A stretch of 64,000 nucleotides of DNA from Bog-473 sp963836605 (lineage in GTDB: Bacteria; Actinomycetota; Acidimicrobiia; Acidimicrobiales; RAAP-2), in the NCBI GenBank assembly GCA_963836605.1, contig CAWIKB010000008.1:124001-188000 (forward strand). Reading direction: 5' to 3'. Shown piece by piece: positions 27,130 through 35,088 of this stretch. Each line of letters begins with the position of its first letter. Position 1 is the first letter of the stretch. The notes under the pieces were generated by a model. That model was given only the letters and a program-made list of their open reading frames with translations, ran no database searches and was not told the origin of the DNA. The translations under genes were made by a program, and so were the position numbers.

Positions 27130-27822
27130 ATGAATACCGGAATCAAGGTGGTCGGCGCGCCGGGTGGCATCGACGACACGGCAACTCTCGAGGAGGCCCC
27201 GCGCGACGCGGTGGGCCCTGACGATCCCAGCCGGGCGGGCGGGTCGGGAGCCCACCGCAGGAACCGCACGCCGGAACTGCCGCGGCGACGGCGCCTCAGC
27301 GTCACCGGCGTCCTCGCCGTCGTCGGCCTGGCGGGCACGCTGGTCTTCGGCGTCCTGTGGGCCGGATCTTCGGGATCCGGCCAGACGGACCCGGCCCTGA
27401 AGAGCGCAGCCCAGACGTTCTTACTGGACCTCACGAACTTCAATGCGAAGAGCGTCGACACCAACTTCGGGTCGATCACCGCCATGGCGACCGGGCCCTT
27501 CGCCAGCCAGGCGACGAGGTTCTTCAACTCGTCCATCCGTCACGAGCTGGAGACTGCGCTGGCCGAATCGCGGTGGCAGATACGCGATCTCGAGGTGCAG
27601 AGCGACAATGGCTCGACCGGTTCCGTCTACGCCGTGGTGGACCAGGTCTTTGCCAACAACAAGATCACGACCCCCCAATCAGACGTCCTTCGTGTCCTCG
27701 TGAGCTTGCAAAAGGTCCAATCGACCTGGAAGATCTCCGATGTGACGGTGCTCGAGGGCGCCACACCGGGCAGCACCGGATCGCCGTCGGGATCGGCCGG
27801 GTCGTCCGTACCCGGGCAATAG
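27130..27822 (+). CDS. Mce-associated membrane protein
   Basis: 230 aa: a polar, charged N-terminus of about 55 residues, one membrane helix (SVTGVLAVVGLAGTLVFGVLW, about 57-77, broken here only by notation), then an extracytoplasmic domain of the VirB8/NTF2-like type seen in Mas proteins (AAQTFLLDLTNFNAKSVDTN, followed by ESRWQIRDLEVQS and the VLVSLQKVQSTWKI strand). Such genes habitually follow mce operons and stabilise the importer. Ser/Gly-rich end. Confidence 0.85.
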   Translation: MNTGIKVVGAPGGIDDTATLEEAPRDAVGPDDPSRAGGSGAHRRNRTPELPRRRRLSVTGVLAVVGLAGTLVFGVLWAGSSGSGQTDPALKSAAQTFLLDLTNFNAKSVDTNFGSITAMATGPFASQATRFFNSSIRHELETALAESRWQIRDLEVQSDNGSTGSVYAVVDQVFANNKITTPQSDVLRVLVSLQKVQSTWKISDVTVLEGATPGSTGSPSGSAGSSVPGQ

Positions 27823-27845
27823 CCCCCGGCCAATGGGCCCAGATC

Positions 27846-28656
27846 TCATTCGGGTCCCGAGAGCCCCAACATCGCGGTGACGCCGTGGTCCCGTCCGGCG
27901 GTGTAGCCACCGTCGACGGGCATGGCGTGCCCGGTGATGAAAGAGGCGTCATCGGAGAGCAGGAAGGCGGCGACGGCGGCGATTTCCTCGGGCTGGCCCA
28001 GGCGGCGCAGCTTGTGTTCGTTCACGATCTCCTCCAGAGGTGACTCCATGCCGGCCGCCTTGAAGATGCCGTCGGTCATCGGGGTCTCGATGAACCCGGG
28101 GCAGATGGCGTTGACCCGGATGCCGCGGCCGCCGTAGTCGATGGCCATGTTCTTGGTCAGGAGGACGACGCCACCCTTCGACGCGCTCGTAGGCACTCCC
28201 GCCGGCGGTGCCCTCGAGTCCCTCGATGCTGGCCAGGGTCACGATCGAGCCGCGATTCCCGTCGACCGCGGGTTGCGCCAGAAGTTGGGTCACCACGTGC
28301 TTGGCCGTGAGGTAGGTGCCGGTCAGGTTGACGTCGAGAACGCGTTGCCACTCCTTCGTCGGCAGCATGTGGACCGGGCCACCGCTGGCCACCCCGGCGG
28401 CATTGACCAGGCCCGACAGGCTCCCGCCGAACTCCACCGCGGCACGAACCAGGCGTTCGACCGATGCTTCGTCGGCCACATCGACGTGGGCGAAGGCCCA
28501 TGCGCCCTGGCGGCCCTCCGGCGGGAGCGGCGGGGCATCGACGATGTCCGCCCCCATGACGCGGGCTCCTTCATCCAACAGGCGGGCCGCCGTCGCCCGA
28601 CCGATGCCCGAGGCGGCGCCGGTCACGATGTAGGTGCGTCCCTGCAGTCCTCGCAT
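27846..28656 (-). CDS. short-chain dehydrogenase/reductase, frameshifted
   Basis: NAD(P)-dependent oxidoreductase. From ATG 28656 (GGGGAGAGG upstream) the frame encodes the cofactor motif TGAASGIGRA, LVNAAG and the catalytic Ser region IVTLASIEG, then derails after GGSAY. The remainder, SASKGGVVLLTKN through NAICPGFIETPM to VDGGYTAG, is in another frame ending at 27846. Removing one G at about 28186 gives the perfect active-site sequence AYSASKGG (Tyr and Lys of YxxxK) and a protein of about 269 aa. The pattern points to a one-base insertion error rather than decay. It is divergent from a TetR gene that may control it. Confidence 0.87.
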
Positions 28657-28710
28657 GGTGCCTCTCCCCGTCGTTGCGTCGTGGTGTACAGAATGATAGA
28701 AGATGTTCAT

Positions 28711-29355
28711 ATGTCCAGTCGAGTGACTACCCGCCCGCTCCGGCCGGCGCCGCCCGTCCCGGTCAACGAAGGCATCGAGGAACGCATTCTGGGGGCGGCC
28801 GAGTTGTGCCTGGCCCGACTCGGCCTGTCGCGGCTGTCCATGACCGATGTGGCGGCTCAGGCTGGTGTCTCGCGGGGCGCGGTGTACCTGCATTTCGCCG
28901 ACCGGGGCACGCTGATCGAGGCCGTGCTGGCCCGCGCCGCCGCACGATTCGTGGCCTCGAGCGAGGAGTCGGTGCGGCGTCGCCGCACGCTGGCCGGCCA
29001 GGTGGCTGAGGCCGCCGTCTTCATCCGGACCCACCAGGGTGACAATGTGGTGACCCTGCGCCTGCCGGCCGACGAGGAGTCGCTCTTCGCCACCCTGCTC
29101 ACCAGCCGGCGGGAAAGCCTGGTGGAGCAGTGGGTCGACTTCTGGATGCCCTACCTGGCCGATGCCCGCCGCCGGGGGGAGATCCGTGACGGTATCGAGC
29201 ATCGGCAGGCCGCCGAGTGGATCGTCCGCATGATGCTGTCGTTCGCCATCATGCCCGCCGTCTCCTTCGATGCCGACCGACCGGAGGACATTCGGAGCTT
29301 TGTGCGCACGTTTGTCATCGATGGCCTCGGGCCCCGCCCGGAAAGAAAGGATTGA
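28711..29355 (+). CDS. TetR family transcriptional regulator
   Basis: 214 aa. N-terminal helix-turn-helix: ERILGAAELCLARLGLSRLS then MTDVAAQAGVSRGAVYLHFADR, a textbook TetR DNA-binding domain; the rest is a helical ligand-binding domain. ATG 28711 (MSSRV) or 28693 (MIEDVH) are both possible. The gap to the divergent SDR is only about 40-55 bases, so one operator could control both directions; a weak ATGA-N10-TCAT symmetry lies at about 28693-28710. It is followed after three bases by the LLM oxidoreductase, implying co-transcription and a shared catabolic regulon. Confidence 0.9.
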   Translation: MSSRVTTRPLRPAPPVPVNEGIEERILGAAELCLARLGLSRLSMTDVAAQAGVSRGAVYLHFADRGTLIEAVLARAAARFVASSEESVRRRRTLAGQVAEAAVFIRTHQGDNVVTLRLPADEESLFATLLTSRRESLVEQWVDFWMPYLADARRRGEIRDGIEHRQAAEWIVRMMLSFAIMPAVSFDADRPEDIRSFVRTFVIDGLGPRPERKD

Positions 29356-29358
29356 CCC

Positions 29359-30465
29359 ATGAAGTTCGCCTTGTTCTACGAGATCCCCGTCCCTCGGCCG
29401 TGGACGCCCGAGAGTGAATTGACGGCGTACCGCAACACCCTCGAACAGGCCGTGGCCGGTGACCGCTTCGGCTGGGATGCGTTCTGGACGGTGGAGCACC
29501 ACTTCTTGGAGGAGTACTCCCACTGCTCCAACCCCGAGGTGCTCTACGGTGCCATCGCGGCGCGGACCGAGCGCATTCGGTTGGGCTACGGCGTACGACT
29601 CATGCCCAAGCCCTACAACCATCCGGTGCGCACGGCCGAGTCGGTGGCCGTGCTCGACCTGATATCGGGGGGCCGGGTGGACCTGGGCACGGGGCGATCG
29701 GCCACCCGGGCCGAACTCGAGGGTTTCGGTATCGATCCGTCCGAGAGCCGCCAGATGTGGCAGGAGGCCATTGGGCACGTGGTCGGGTGCTGGACCCACG
29801 ACCAGTACGAGTTCTCCGGGACCCATTGGCAGATGCCGCGTCGCCGGGTGCAACCCAAGCCGCTCCAGCAGCCCCATCCACCTCTGTGGGGTGCCACCAC
29901 CAGCGACGAAGGCCACGCCCAGATGGGGGATCTCGGGCTTGGCTTGTGCTCGTTCGCCGTCGGCCTCCCTCCCTCAGAAGTGAAGCGGAAGATCGACATC
30001 TACCGGGCCGCCGTGGCCACGTGCACGGCACCGATCGGCGCGTTCGTCAACAACCAGGCCGCCACCTTCACCATGGCCATCTGCGCGCCCGACCGGGACG
30101 AGGCCATGGCGAACGCCCGGGAGTCCTTCGAGTGGTACCCGAAGACGGGGGCCCGCCAGATCGCCACCCTGACCGAGATGATGGCCGAGCGGCATCAGGA
30201 GCTTGGCACCTACGCCTATGCCGCCGACATGAAGAGCCACGACGACCAAGGGATGCTGGACCTCATCTCCCTTGAATACCTCACGGACTCCAACGCCTGC
30301 GTCTTGGGCACACCCGACGAGTGTCTGGCGGCCTGCCAGGCCTACGAAGAAGCCGGTGTCGATCTCCTGCTGTGTCTGGTCAACCCGTTCAAGATCTCGC
30401 ACGAAGCCGTCATGCAGACCATAGAGCTCATGGGCACCGAGGTGATCCCTAAGTTCCGGCGTTAG
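29359..30465 (+). CDS. LLM class flavin-dependent oxidoreductase (bacterial-luciferase-like)
   Basis: 368 aa TIM-barrel monooxygenase. Family marks: FYEIPVPRPW at the N-terminus, WDAFWTVEHHFLEEYSHCSNPE, then RIRLGYGVRLMPKPYNHPVR, LDLISGGRVDLGTGR and the phosphate-binding late segment. These proteins use FMN or F420; the EHHF block resembles FMN-using luciferase-like monooxygenases. Placed three bases after the TetR gene with AAAGGA as ribosome binding site. Likely part of a TetR-controlled oxidation of a hydrophobic substrate together with the divergent SDR. Confidence 0.9.
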   Translation: MKFALFYEIPVPRPWTPESELTAYRNTLEQAVAGDRFGWDAFWTVEHHFLEEYSHCSNPEVLYGAIAARTERIRLGYGVRLMPKPYNHPVRTAESVAVLDLISGGRVDLGTGRSATRAELEGFGIDPSESRQMWQEAIGHVVGCWTHDQYEFSGTHWQMPRRRVQPKPLQQPHPPLWGATTSDEGHAQMGDLGLGLCSFAVGLPPSEVKRKIDIYRAAVATCTAPIGAFVNNQAATFTMAICAPDRDEAMANARESFEWYPKTGARQIATLTEMMAERHQELGTYAYAADMKSHDDQGMLDLISLEYLTDSNACVLGTPDECLAACQAYEEAGVDLLLCLVNPFKISHEAVMQTIELMGTEVIPKFRR

Positions 30466-30471
30466 GTCGTC

Positions 30472-30517
30472 GGAATCCGGAATCCGGAATCCGGGATCCG
30501 GGGATCCGGGATCCGGG
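30472..30517. repeat. 7-bp tandem repeat (GGAATCC/GGGATCC)
   Basis: Six tandem units: GGAATCC three times, then GGGATCC-type units with an occasional extra G, starting seven bases after the LLM stop codon. A GGGG-TTCA-GCCCC hairpin follows at about 30515-30528. No coding role. Confidence 0.75.
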
Positions 30518-30571
30518 GTTCAGCCCCTGGCCGAGTGACGGGCGGCACGGTCCCGGCCTGATCGGGGGTGG

Positions 30572-31913
30572 TCAGTAGCGCGCGGGGGTGAACGGTTCGA
30601 GCTCGAAGAGGTTCTGACCGAGTTCTATGGAACTGCGCAGTCGAGCGGCCAGCAGCCGCATTCGGGTCAGGGGATCGTCTTCGAGGGGAACGATGCCATC
30701 CCAGCGACGGTCGTACGGGTCGAAACCGGTCAGGAGGGAGTCGCCCGGGGCGTCAGCGTCCAGGGCCCGCCGCGCCACTGCCCCCTCGCGCTCCCCGACG
30801 ACCTGACCTTCCTCGACTTCGAGCCGGAGGAGCCAGAAGCAGGCGGCGAACAGGACGAAGATCCCGGCCGAGTAGTGAACACCGCCGCGCATCCTGTGCC
30901 GATACATGGCCTGGACGCATTTGGCCGGATCAATCGCAAAGCATTCGACTTCCAAGAGGGTGATCTGTTCGGGAAACTCGGTAGGCCGGTGGTTCCCGTA
31001 CCACTCGGGTAGGTCCAGATCTTCGATGCGCACGTTCGGTGTCTGTAAGTACTCCAACCGCTCCAGGAAGTCCCGTCGAATCTCCTCCACGTTCCAGGAC
31101 CGGAAGTCCGAAGGGCCGGCCACGAAGCGCACCGCGAGGGAGCCGTCGTCGGACCGCCATTGGCGGAACTTGTCGCGATTCGCGCGTCTGCCGCCATCCG
31201 AAGACGTCAAAGGTGATCGACTCCAGATCGCGATCAGAGGAGATCTTGGTGCGCAACGACTCCAGATTCGCGTCGCCCTGGGGCACCCCCGCTTCCGCGG
31301 CTCGCCCGAACCAGGCCTCGGCTCCCCGGAGGTCGCCGATGTCCTGACGCAGCAGGCCCAGGTCGATCATCGTGGCGGTGCTCCCCCCCTCGACGGCTCG
31401 CCGGAACCAGGCTTCGGCGCCGTCGAAGTCGTCGTTGCCCTTGAGCAGGTGGCCGAGGTTGTGCATGGCCACGGTGTTCCCCATGCCGGCGGCGCGCACA
31501 TACCACATCTCGGCGCCGCCGACATCGCCCTTCTCGCTGAGCAACATGCCGAGATTGGACATGGCGGACGCGTTCCCGGCCCGGGCCGCCCACCGGTACC
31601 ACATCTCGGCGCCGCGGAGATCGCCTTGCGCCTTGAGGATGAGGCCGAGGTTGGACATGGAACTGGCCTGGCCATTCTCGGCGGCTCGTCGAAACCAAGT
31701 CGTCGCCCCTTTGAGATCGCCCTTGCCGCTGAGCACGAGACCGAGGCGGTGCATGGCATCGGCATCGCCCTGGCGTGCCGCCCGCAGGTACCACGCCTCG
31801 GCCGCCTCGAGATCGCCCCGCTCGGCCAACATGAGGCCGAGTTTCACCATGGCCCCGGTGTCCCCCTGATCGGCCGTCTTGGTGACTTCGTCGACTTCGT
31901 CACCATGGCTCAC
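30572..31913 (-). CDS. Sel1/TPR-repeat protein with C-terminal domain, frameshifted
   Basis: The first about 235 residues are six 36-residue Sel1-type repeats (pattern A-WF-RAA-G-AM-NLG-LL-GDL-GAE), which build a superhelical protein-binding surface. The repeats are followed by ESITFDVFGW, after which the frame encodes unrelated basic sequence. The expected continuation, ANRDKFRQWRSDDGSLAVRF to the end at 30572, is in another frame. The break is at the CGCGCG run at 31181-31186, where loss of one CG unit or gain of one base explains it. A later part contains one hydrophobic stretch (HYSAGIFVLFAACFWLL). Alternatively there are two overlapping genes with an internal TTG start at 31210. Partner unknown. 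Confidence 0.7.
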
Positions 31914-32294
31914 GATGCCGCCCGGACGATCGGGTGCCTTGACGGGCGAGCCGCCTTCCGAGCTTTCGCGCGGGCGGCCACCAGGCGATATTCGATGGCG
32001 GCCGTTCTCGTGTTGGTCATATCGTTTGTTGTCGATCGCCGCTCGCGACTCGTTGGCCTGGTCCTTACTGACTGGTTCATGCTCGTCGTCAGGCGCCGCG
32101 GCAATGTCGCGACCGCTCGTCGCGACTGCTCGTCGTGCTTCCCGACCTCCTATAGGGAGAACTGGGCTGGCGGGTCAAGCTTTCGCAGTTGTTGGCCCCG
32201 GCGTCGACTTGCCCACACCCTGGGAGAACGCGCAAGCGAACTGAGCGCGACTCGGCGCGCGCGAGATGAGGCCAAGAGCCGGTGTGAACCCGCG
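31914..32294. other. gap without a convincing gene
   Basis: About 380 bases. A basic 64-codon minus-strand open frame (31910-32104) ends in a GTGA overlap with the Sel1 gene and could be a coupled small ORF, but its composition (Arg/Ala/Thr-rich) is unconvincing. A hydrophobic plus-strand stretch from ATG 31995 continues into antisense of the next gene. An 11-base stretch identical to the end of a T7-type promoter lies at 32150-32160. Otherwise I see nothing. Confidence 0.4.
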
Positions 32295-33269
32295 TCAGGG
32301 GATCAGGGCGACCTTGCCCACCGCTCGCCGCGCCAACAGGTCGTCGAGCGCGGTTCGCACCGCCTCGAGGGCATAGGTGGTCGGCTCGACCGGGCTGATG
32401 CGATCGTCCGCCACCATGTCCAGCAGATCACCCAGCAGGGCCTGTTGGTCGCGGTGGTGCTGCATGGCCCAGATCCCCCAATCGATACCCAGCACCGCCC
32501 GGTTGCGCAGCAGGACCTGGTTGAGGGGGATACGGGGTATGTCGCCCGACGCGAAGCCGATCACCAGGTAGCGCCCACCGTCGCCGAGGGCTCGCAACGA
32601 CGGCTCGGCGGCCGGACCTCCGACGGGATCGATGGTGACGTCGACCCCGGTCCCGCCGGCCCAGGCCCGCACCTCGTCCTTGATCGATGCCGTCGTGGTA
32701 TCGATGACCGCTTCGGCTCCGGCACGCAGCGCCGCTGCTCTCTTGTCGGCGCTCGATGCCGCGCCGATGACCCGGCACCCGAGCGCGCGCGCCACGGCGA
32801 TGGCGGCCAGGCCGATGCCGCCGCCGGCGCCGAGCACGAGCACGGATTCGCCCGGTTGCACCCGGGCCCGGTCGCGCAACGCGAAGAGGCACGTGCAGAA
32901 ACTCTGGGTGAACGTGGCCGCTCGCGGCGCGTCGAGTCGGCCGGGGATGGTCGTGATCGAGCCGGCGGGGACGACCACGTGGCTGGCGAACCCGCCCAGC
33001 CCGGTAGAGGCCATCACGCGTTGCCCGACCGTGATCCCTTCGACGCCCTCGCCCACGGCCACCACACGCCCGGCGATCTCGCTCCCCGGGGTAAAGGGCA
33101 GCGGAGGTTTGATCTGGTAGTGACCGGCGATGAACAGGCCGTCGACGAAGTTGACGCCCGCTGCTTCGACTGCGATGACGACCTGCGATGCCGCGGGCTC
33201 GGGGTCGGGCCGCGCTTCGACCCGCAACAACGAAGGGGGTCCCAGTTCTGAGCAGATGACGGCGCGCAT
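32295..33269 (-). CDS. quinone oxidoreductase-like zinc-independent alcohol dehydrogenase (MDR superfamily)
   Basis: 324 aa. GroES-like N-terminal domain (VEAAGVNFVDGLFIAGHYQ, then FTPGSEIAGRVVAVGEGV) and an NAD(P)-binding Rossmann domain with VLVLGAGGGIGLAAIAVARA. The zinc-ligating cysteines of alcohol dehydrogenases are absent, as in NADPH:quinone reductases (Qor/NQR-like). It would reduce quinones or enoyl compounds using NADPH. Transcribed divergently from an acetyltransferase across a block of 24-bp repeats. Confidence 0.9.
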   Translation of the reverse strand: MRAVICSELGPPSLLRVEARPDPEPAASQVVIAVEAAGVNFVDGLFIAGHYQIKPPLPFTPGSEIAGRVVAVGEGVEGITVGQRVMASTGLGGFASHVVVPAGSITTIPGRLDAPRAATFTQSFCTCLFALRDRARVQPGESVLVLGAGGGIGLAAIAVARALGCRVIGAASSADKRAAALRAGAEAVIDTTTASIKDEVRAWAGGTGVDVTIDPVGGPAAEPSLRALGDGGRYLVIGFASGDIPRIPLNQVLLRNRAVLGIDWGIWAMQHHRDQQALLGDLLDMVADDRISPVEPTTYALEAVRTALDDLLARRAVGKVALIP

Positions 33270-33301
33270 GGGCGGTCACGATAGCGGCCCGAGCGCGCCG
33301 C

Positions 33302-33373
33302 TCAGCGAACAGAACGGCGCGCCGGTCAGCGGACAGAACGGCGAGTAGTTCGCGCAACGGAACGGCGAGCAGA
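33302..33373. repeat. three 24-bp imperfect tandem repeats
   Basis: Units start at 33302, 33326 and 33350, sharing a core near AACAGAACGGCG. They fill the divergent promoter region between the quinone reductase and the acetyltransferase, so they could be regulatory, but similar slippage-type repeats occur in non-promoter gaps of this window. Confidence 0.7.
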
Positions 33374-33405
33374 ACGGGTCGAGAGCGGTGCGGTACCGTC
33401 GATCG

Positions 33406-33888
33406 GTGCGTGACGTCCGGCCGGCGCGACCCGAAGAGCTGGCGTTCCTGCCGGACCTCGAGGCGGCGTCCGACACCCTCTTCCTGTCCCTCGACATCGG
33501 CCCCTTGCCCCCTCCCGGCACGGTCGACGAGTTGCGGGGCGCGCTGGTGGTCCTGGTCGCCGGCGAGCCACCGGTTGGCTTCGCCCGGATCGACCGTCTC
33601 GGCGGAGGCGCTCATCTGGAACAACTCGCCGTGCACCCCGACCACGGGCGACAGGGCATCGGTCGGGCCCTGGTGCGATCGGCGTGTGGCTGGGCCGAGA
33701 AGGCGGGGCATGCCGAGATCACGTTGGCGACCTACCGCGACGTGCCCTGGAACGGTCCGTTCTACGCGTCGGAGGGGTTCGTCGAGGTCGGCCCGGCCGA
33801 CGAGTGGTTCGTCGCGCGCGGCGCGTCCCGGGAGGCCCCGGTCATGTCCCGCTTCGGGACCCGGGTCGTCATGCGTCGTCCCCTGTGA
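33406..33888 (+). CDS. GNAT family N-acetyltransferase
   Basis: 160 aa from GTG 33406 (GTG 33388 is an alternative). The acetyl-CoA-binding motif A is clear: HLEQLAVHPDHGRQGIGRAL (Q-x-x-G-I-G), with the preceding strand GEPPVGFARIDRL and the later WNGPFYASEGFVEVG characteristic of GNATs. Substrate unknown; homologues are often small-molecule or peptide N-terminal acetylases. Its 3' end overlaps the convergent DNA glycosylase gene by 20 bases. Confidence 0.88.
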   Translation: MRDVRPARPEELAFLPDLEAASDTLFLSLDIGPLPPPGTVDELRGALVVLVAGEPPVGFARIDRLGGGAHLEQLAVHPDHGRQGIGRALVRSACGWAEKAGHAEITLATYRDVPWNGPFYASEGFVEVGPADEWFVARGASREAPVMSRFGTRVVMRRPL

Positions 33889-34486
33889 GCTCGGGATAGC
33901 GGAAGCAGCTGACCAGGTGGTCGTTGACCAGCCCGGTCGCTTGGAGATGGGCGTAACAGACAGTCGGTCCGACGAACCGAAAGTCCCGTTGGCGCAGGTC
34001 GGCACTCACGGCTTCGGAGATGGGCGTGGTGGCCGGGATCTGTTCGGTGCGGCGCCATTTGTTCACTTTGGGACGCCCGCCCACGAAGCGCCACAAGTAG
34101 TCGTCGTACGATCCGAATTCGTCCTGCACGGCCAGGAAGGCTCTGGCGTTGCGCACCGCGCTCTCCACCTTGGCCCGGTTGCGGATGATGCCGGGGTCCA
34201 ACAGGAGCTTCTGGACCCGCCTGGGCGTGAAGCGGGCCACCTTCTCGGGGTCGAACTCGGCAAAGGCCCGCCGATAGGCGTCGCGCTTCTTGAGCACGGT
34301 GAGCCAGCTCAACCCGGCCTGCGCCCCCTCGAGCACGAGGAACTCGAAGTGGGTGCGGTCGTCGTGCACCGGAACGCCCCACTCGGTGTCGTGATAGGGG
34401 ATGTGCCAGGGGCCCGTGGCCCACCCGCATCGGGTGCGCCCGTCGGGCACGAACTCGTCCGGGGAGACGGCGGGGGACGGGGTCAC
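33869..34486 (-). CDS. tag: DNA-3-methyladenine glycosylase I
   Basis: 205 aa. Removes 3-methyladenine from alkylated DNA. The signature RTRCGWATG followed by YHDTEWGVPVHDD and the late zinc site VNDHLVSCF (His-x3-Cys) match Tag; the N-terminal Cys of RCGW supplies another zinc ligand. GTG 34486 overlaps the stop of the upstream acetyltransferase (GTGA), which decides the start and implies co-translation. The longer upstream frame to 34738 is antisense noise. Confidence 0.92.
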   Translation of the reverse strand: MTPSPAVSPDEFVPDGRTRCGWATGPWHIPYHDTEWGVPVHDDRTHFEFLVLEGAQAGLSWLTVLKKRDAYRRAFAEFDPEKVARFTPRRVQKLLLDPGIIRNRAKVESAVRNARAFLAVQDEFGSYDDYLWRFVGGRPKVNKWRRTEQIPATTPISEAVSADLRQRDFRFVGPTVCYAHLQATGLVNDHLVSCFRYPELTGDDA

Positions 34487-35088
34487 CCGTGCAGAATAGG
34501 GGAGAGGTGTTCGGGCCTGACCCGGAACAGGACGTGCGGGCGGAGCGGGCTGACCGCCGGCAGCCCGGGGTGGTCGAAGTCCCCTCGGAGGTCGCGCGCC
34601 ATGCCGATCCGGGTCATGACGGCCTGCGAGCGCCGGTTGAGGGTGGTGGTGAAGGCCACGATCTCGGTGAGAGACCCGGGGCCGAAGCCGTAGCGCAGGG
34701 CGGCCGAGGCCGCCTCGGTGGCGTAGCCGAGGCCCCACTGCTCGGGAGCCAACCGCCAGCCGATCTCGACTGCCGGGGCGCAGGGGAGGGCGGCGGCGAC
34801 CCGGTGCAGGCCGACCAGTCCGATGAACGTCGGGCCGCCGGTCACTTCGACGGCCCAGAAGCCCCAGCCCTCGCGCTCGAGCTCGCTCGAGTAGCGCTCG
34901 ACCATGGCCTCGCTCTCGGCCCGTGTGGGCGAGGACCCGAGCGACTCGACCACCGACGGGTGGGTGTTGAGGGCGGCGAAGGGGGCCAGATCTCCCGGCT
35001 GCCAGGGTCGAAGGAGCAGCCGGTCGGTGGCGACGGTGGCGACGGTGGCCGTGGGGCTCAGCCCTTCTGGGCCTGCTCGGCCGCCCAC
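34483..35088 (-). CDS. RimJ/RimL-type GNAT acetyltransferase
   Basis: 201 aa with TDRLLLRPWQPGDLAPFAAL, GFWAVEVTGGPTFIGLVGLH, then EIGWRLAPEQWGLGYATEAA and VAFTTTLNRRSQAVMTRIGM, the standard blocks of the RimJ/RimL subgroup that acetylates protein N-termini or small amines. GTG 35088 overlaps the end of the acyl-CoA synthetase gene by about 30 bases, so three genes (synthetase, acetyltransferase, tag) probably share one transcript. No functional link between them is obvious. Confidence 0.88.
   Translation of the reverse strand: MGGRAGPEGLSPTATVATVATDRLLLRPWQPGDLAPFAALNTHPSVVESLGSSPTRAESEAMVERYSSELEREGWGFWAVEVTGGPTFIGLVGLHRVAAALPCAPAVEIGWRLAPEQWGLGYATEAASAALRYGFGPGSLTEIVAFTTTLNRRSQAVMTRIGMARDLRGDFDHPGLPAVSPLRPHVLFRVRPEHLSPILHG

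Noticed and set aside
27846..28196. Separate small SDR gene
   Set aside because: It starts inside the YxxxK motif and lacks the cofactor-binding half, which lies directly upstream in another frame.
30906..33251. 781-residue plus-strand ORF
   Set aside because: Antisense to the Sel1-repeat and quinone-reductase genes and of low-complexity composition.
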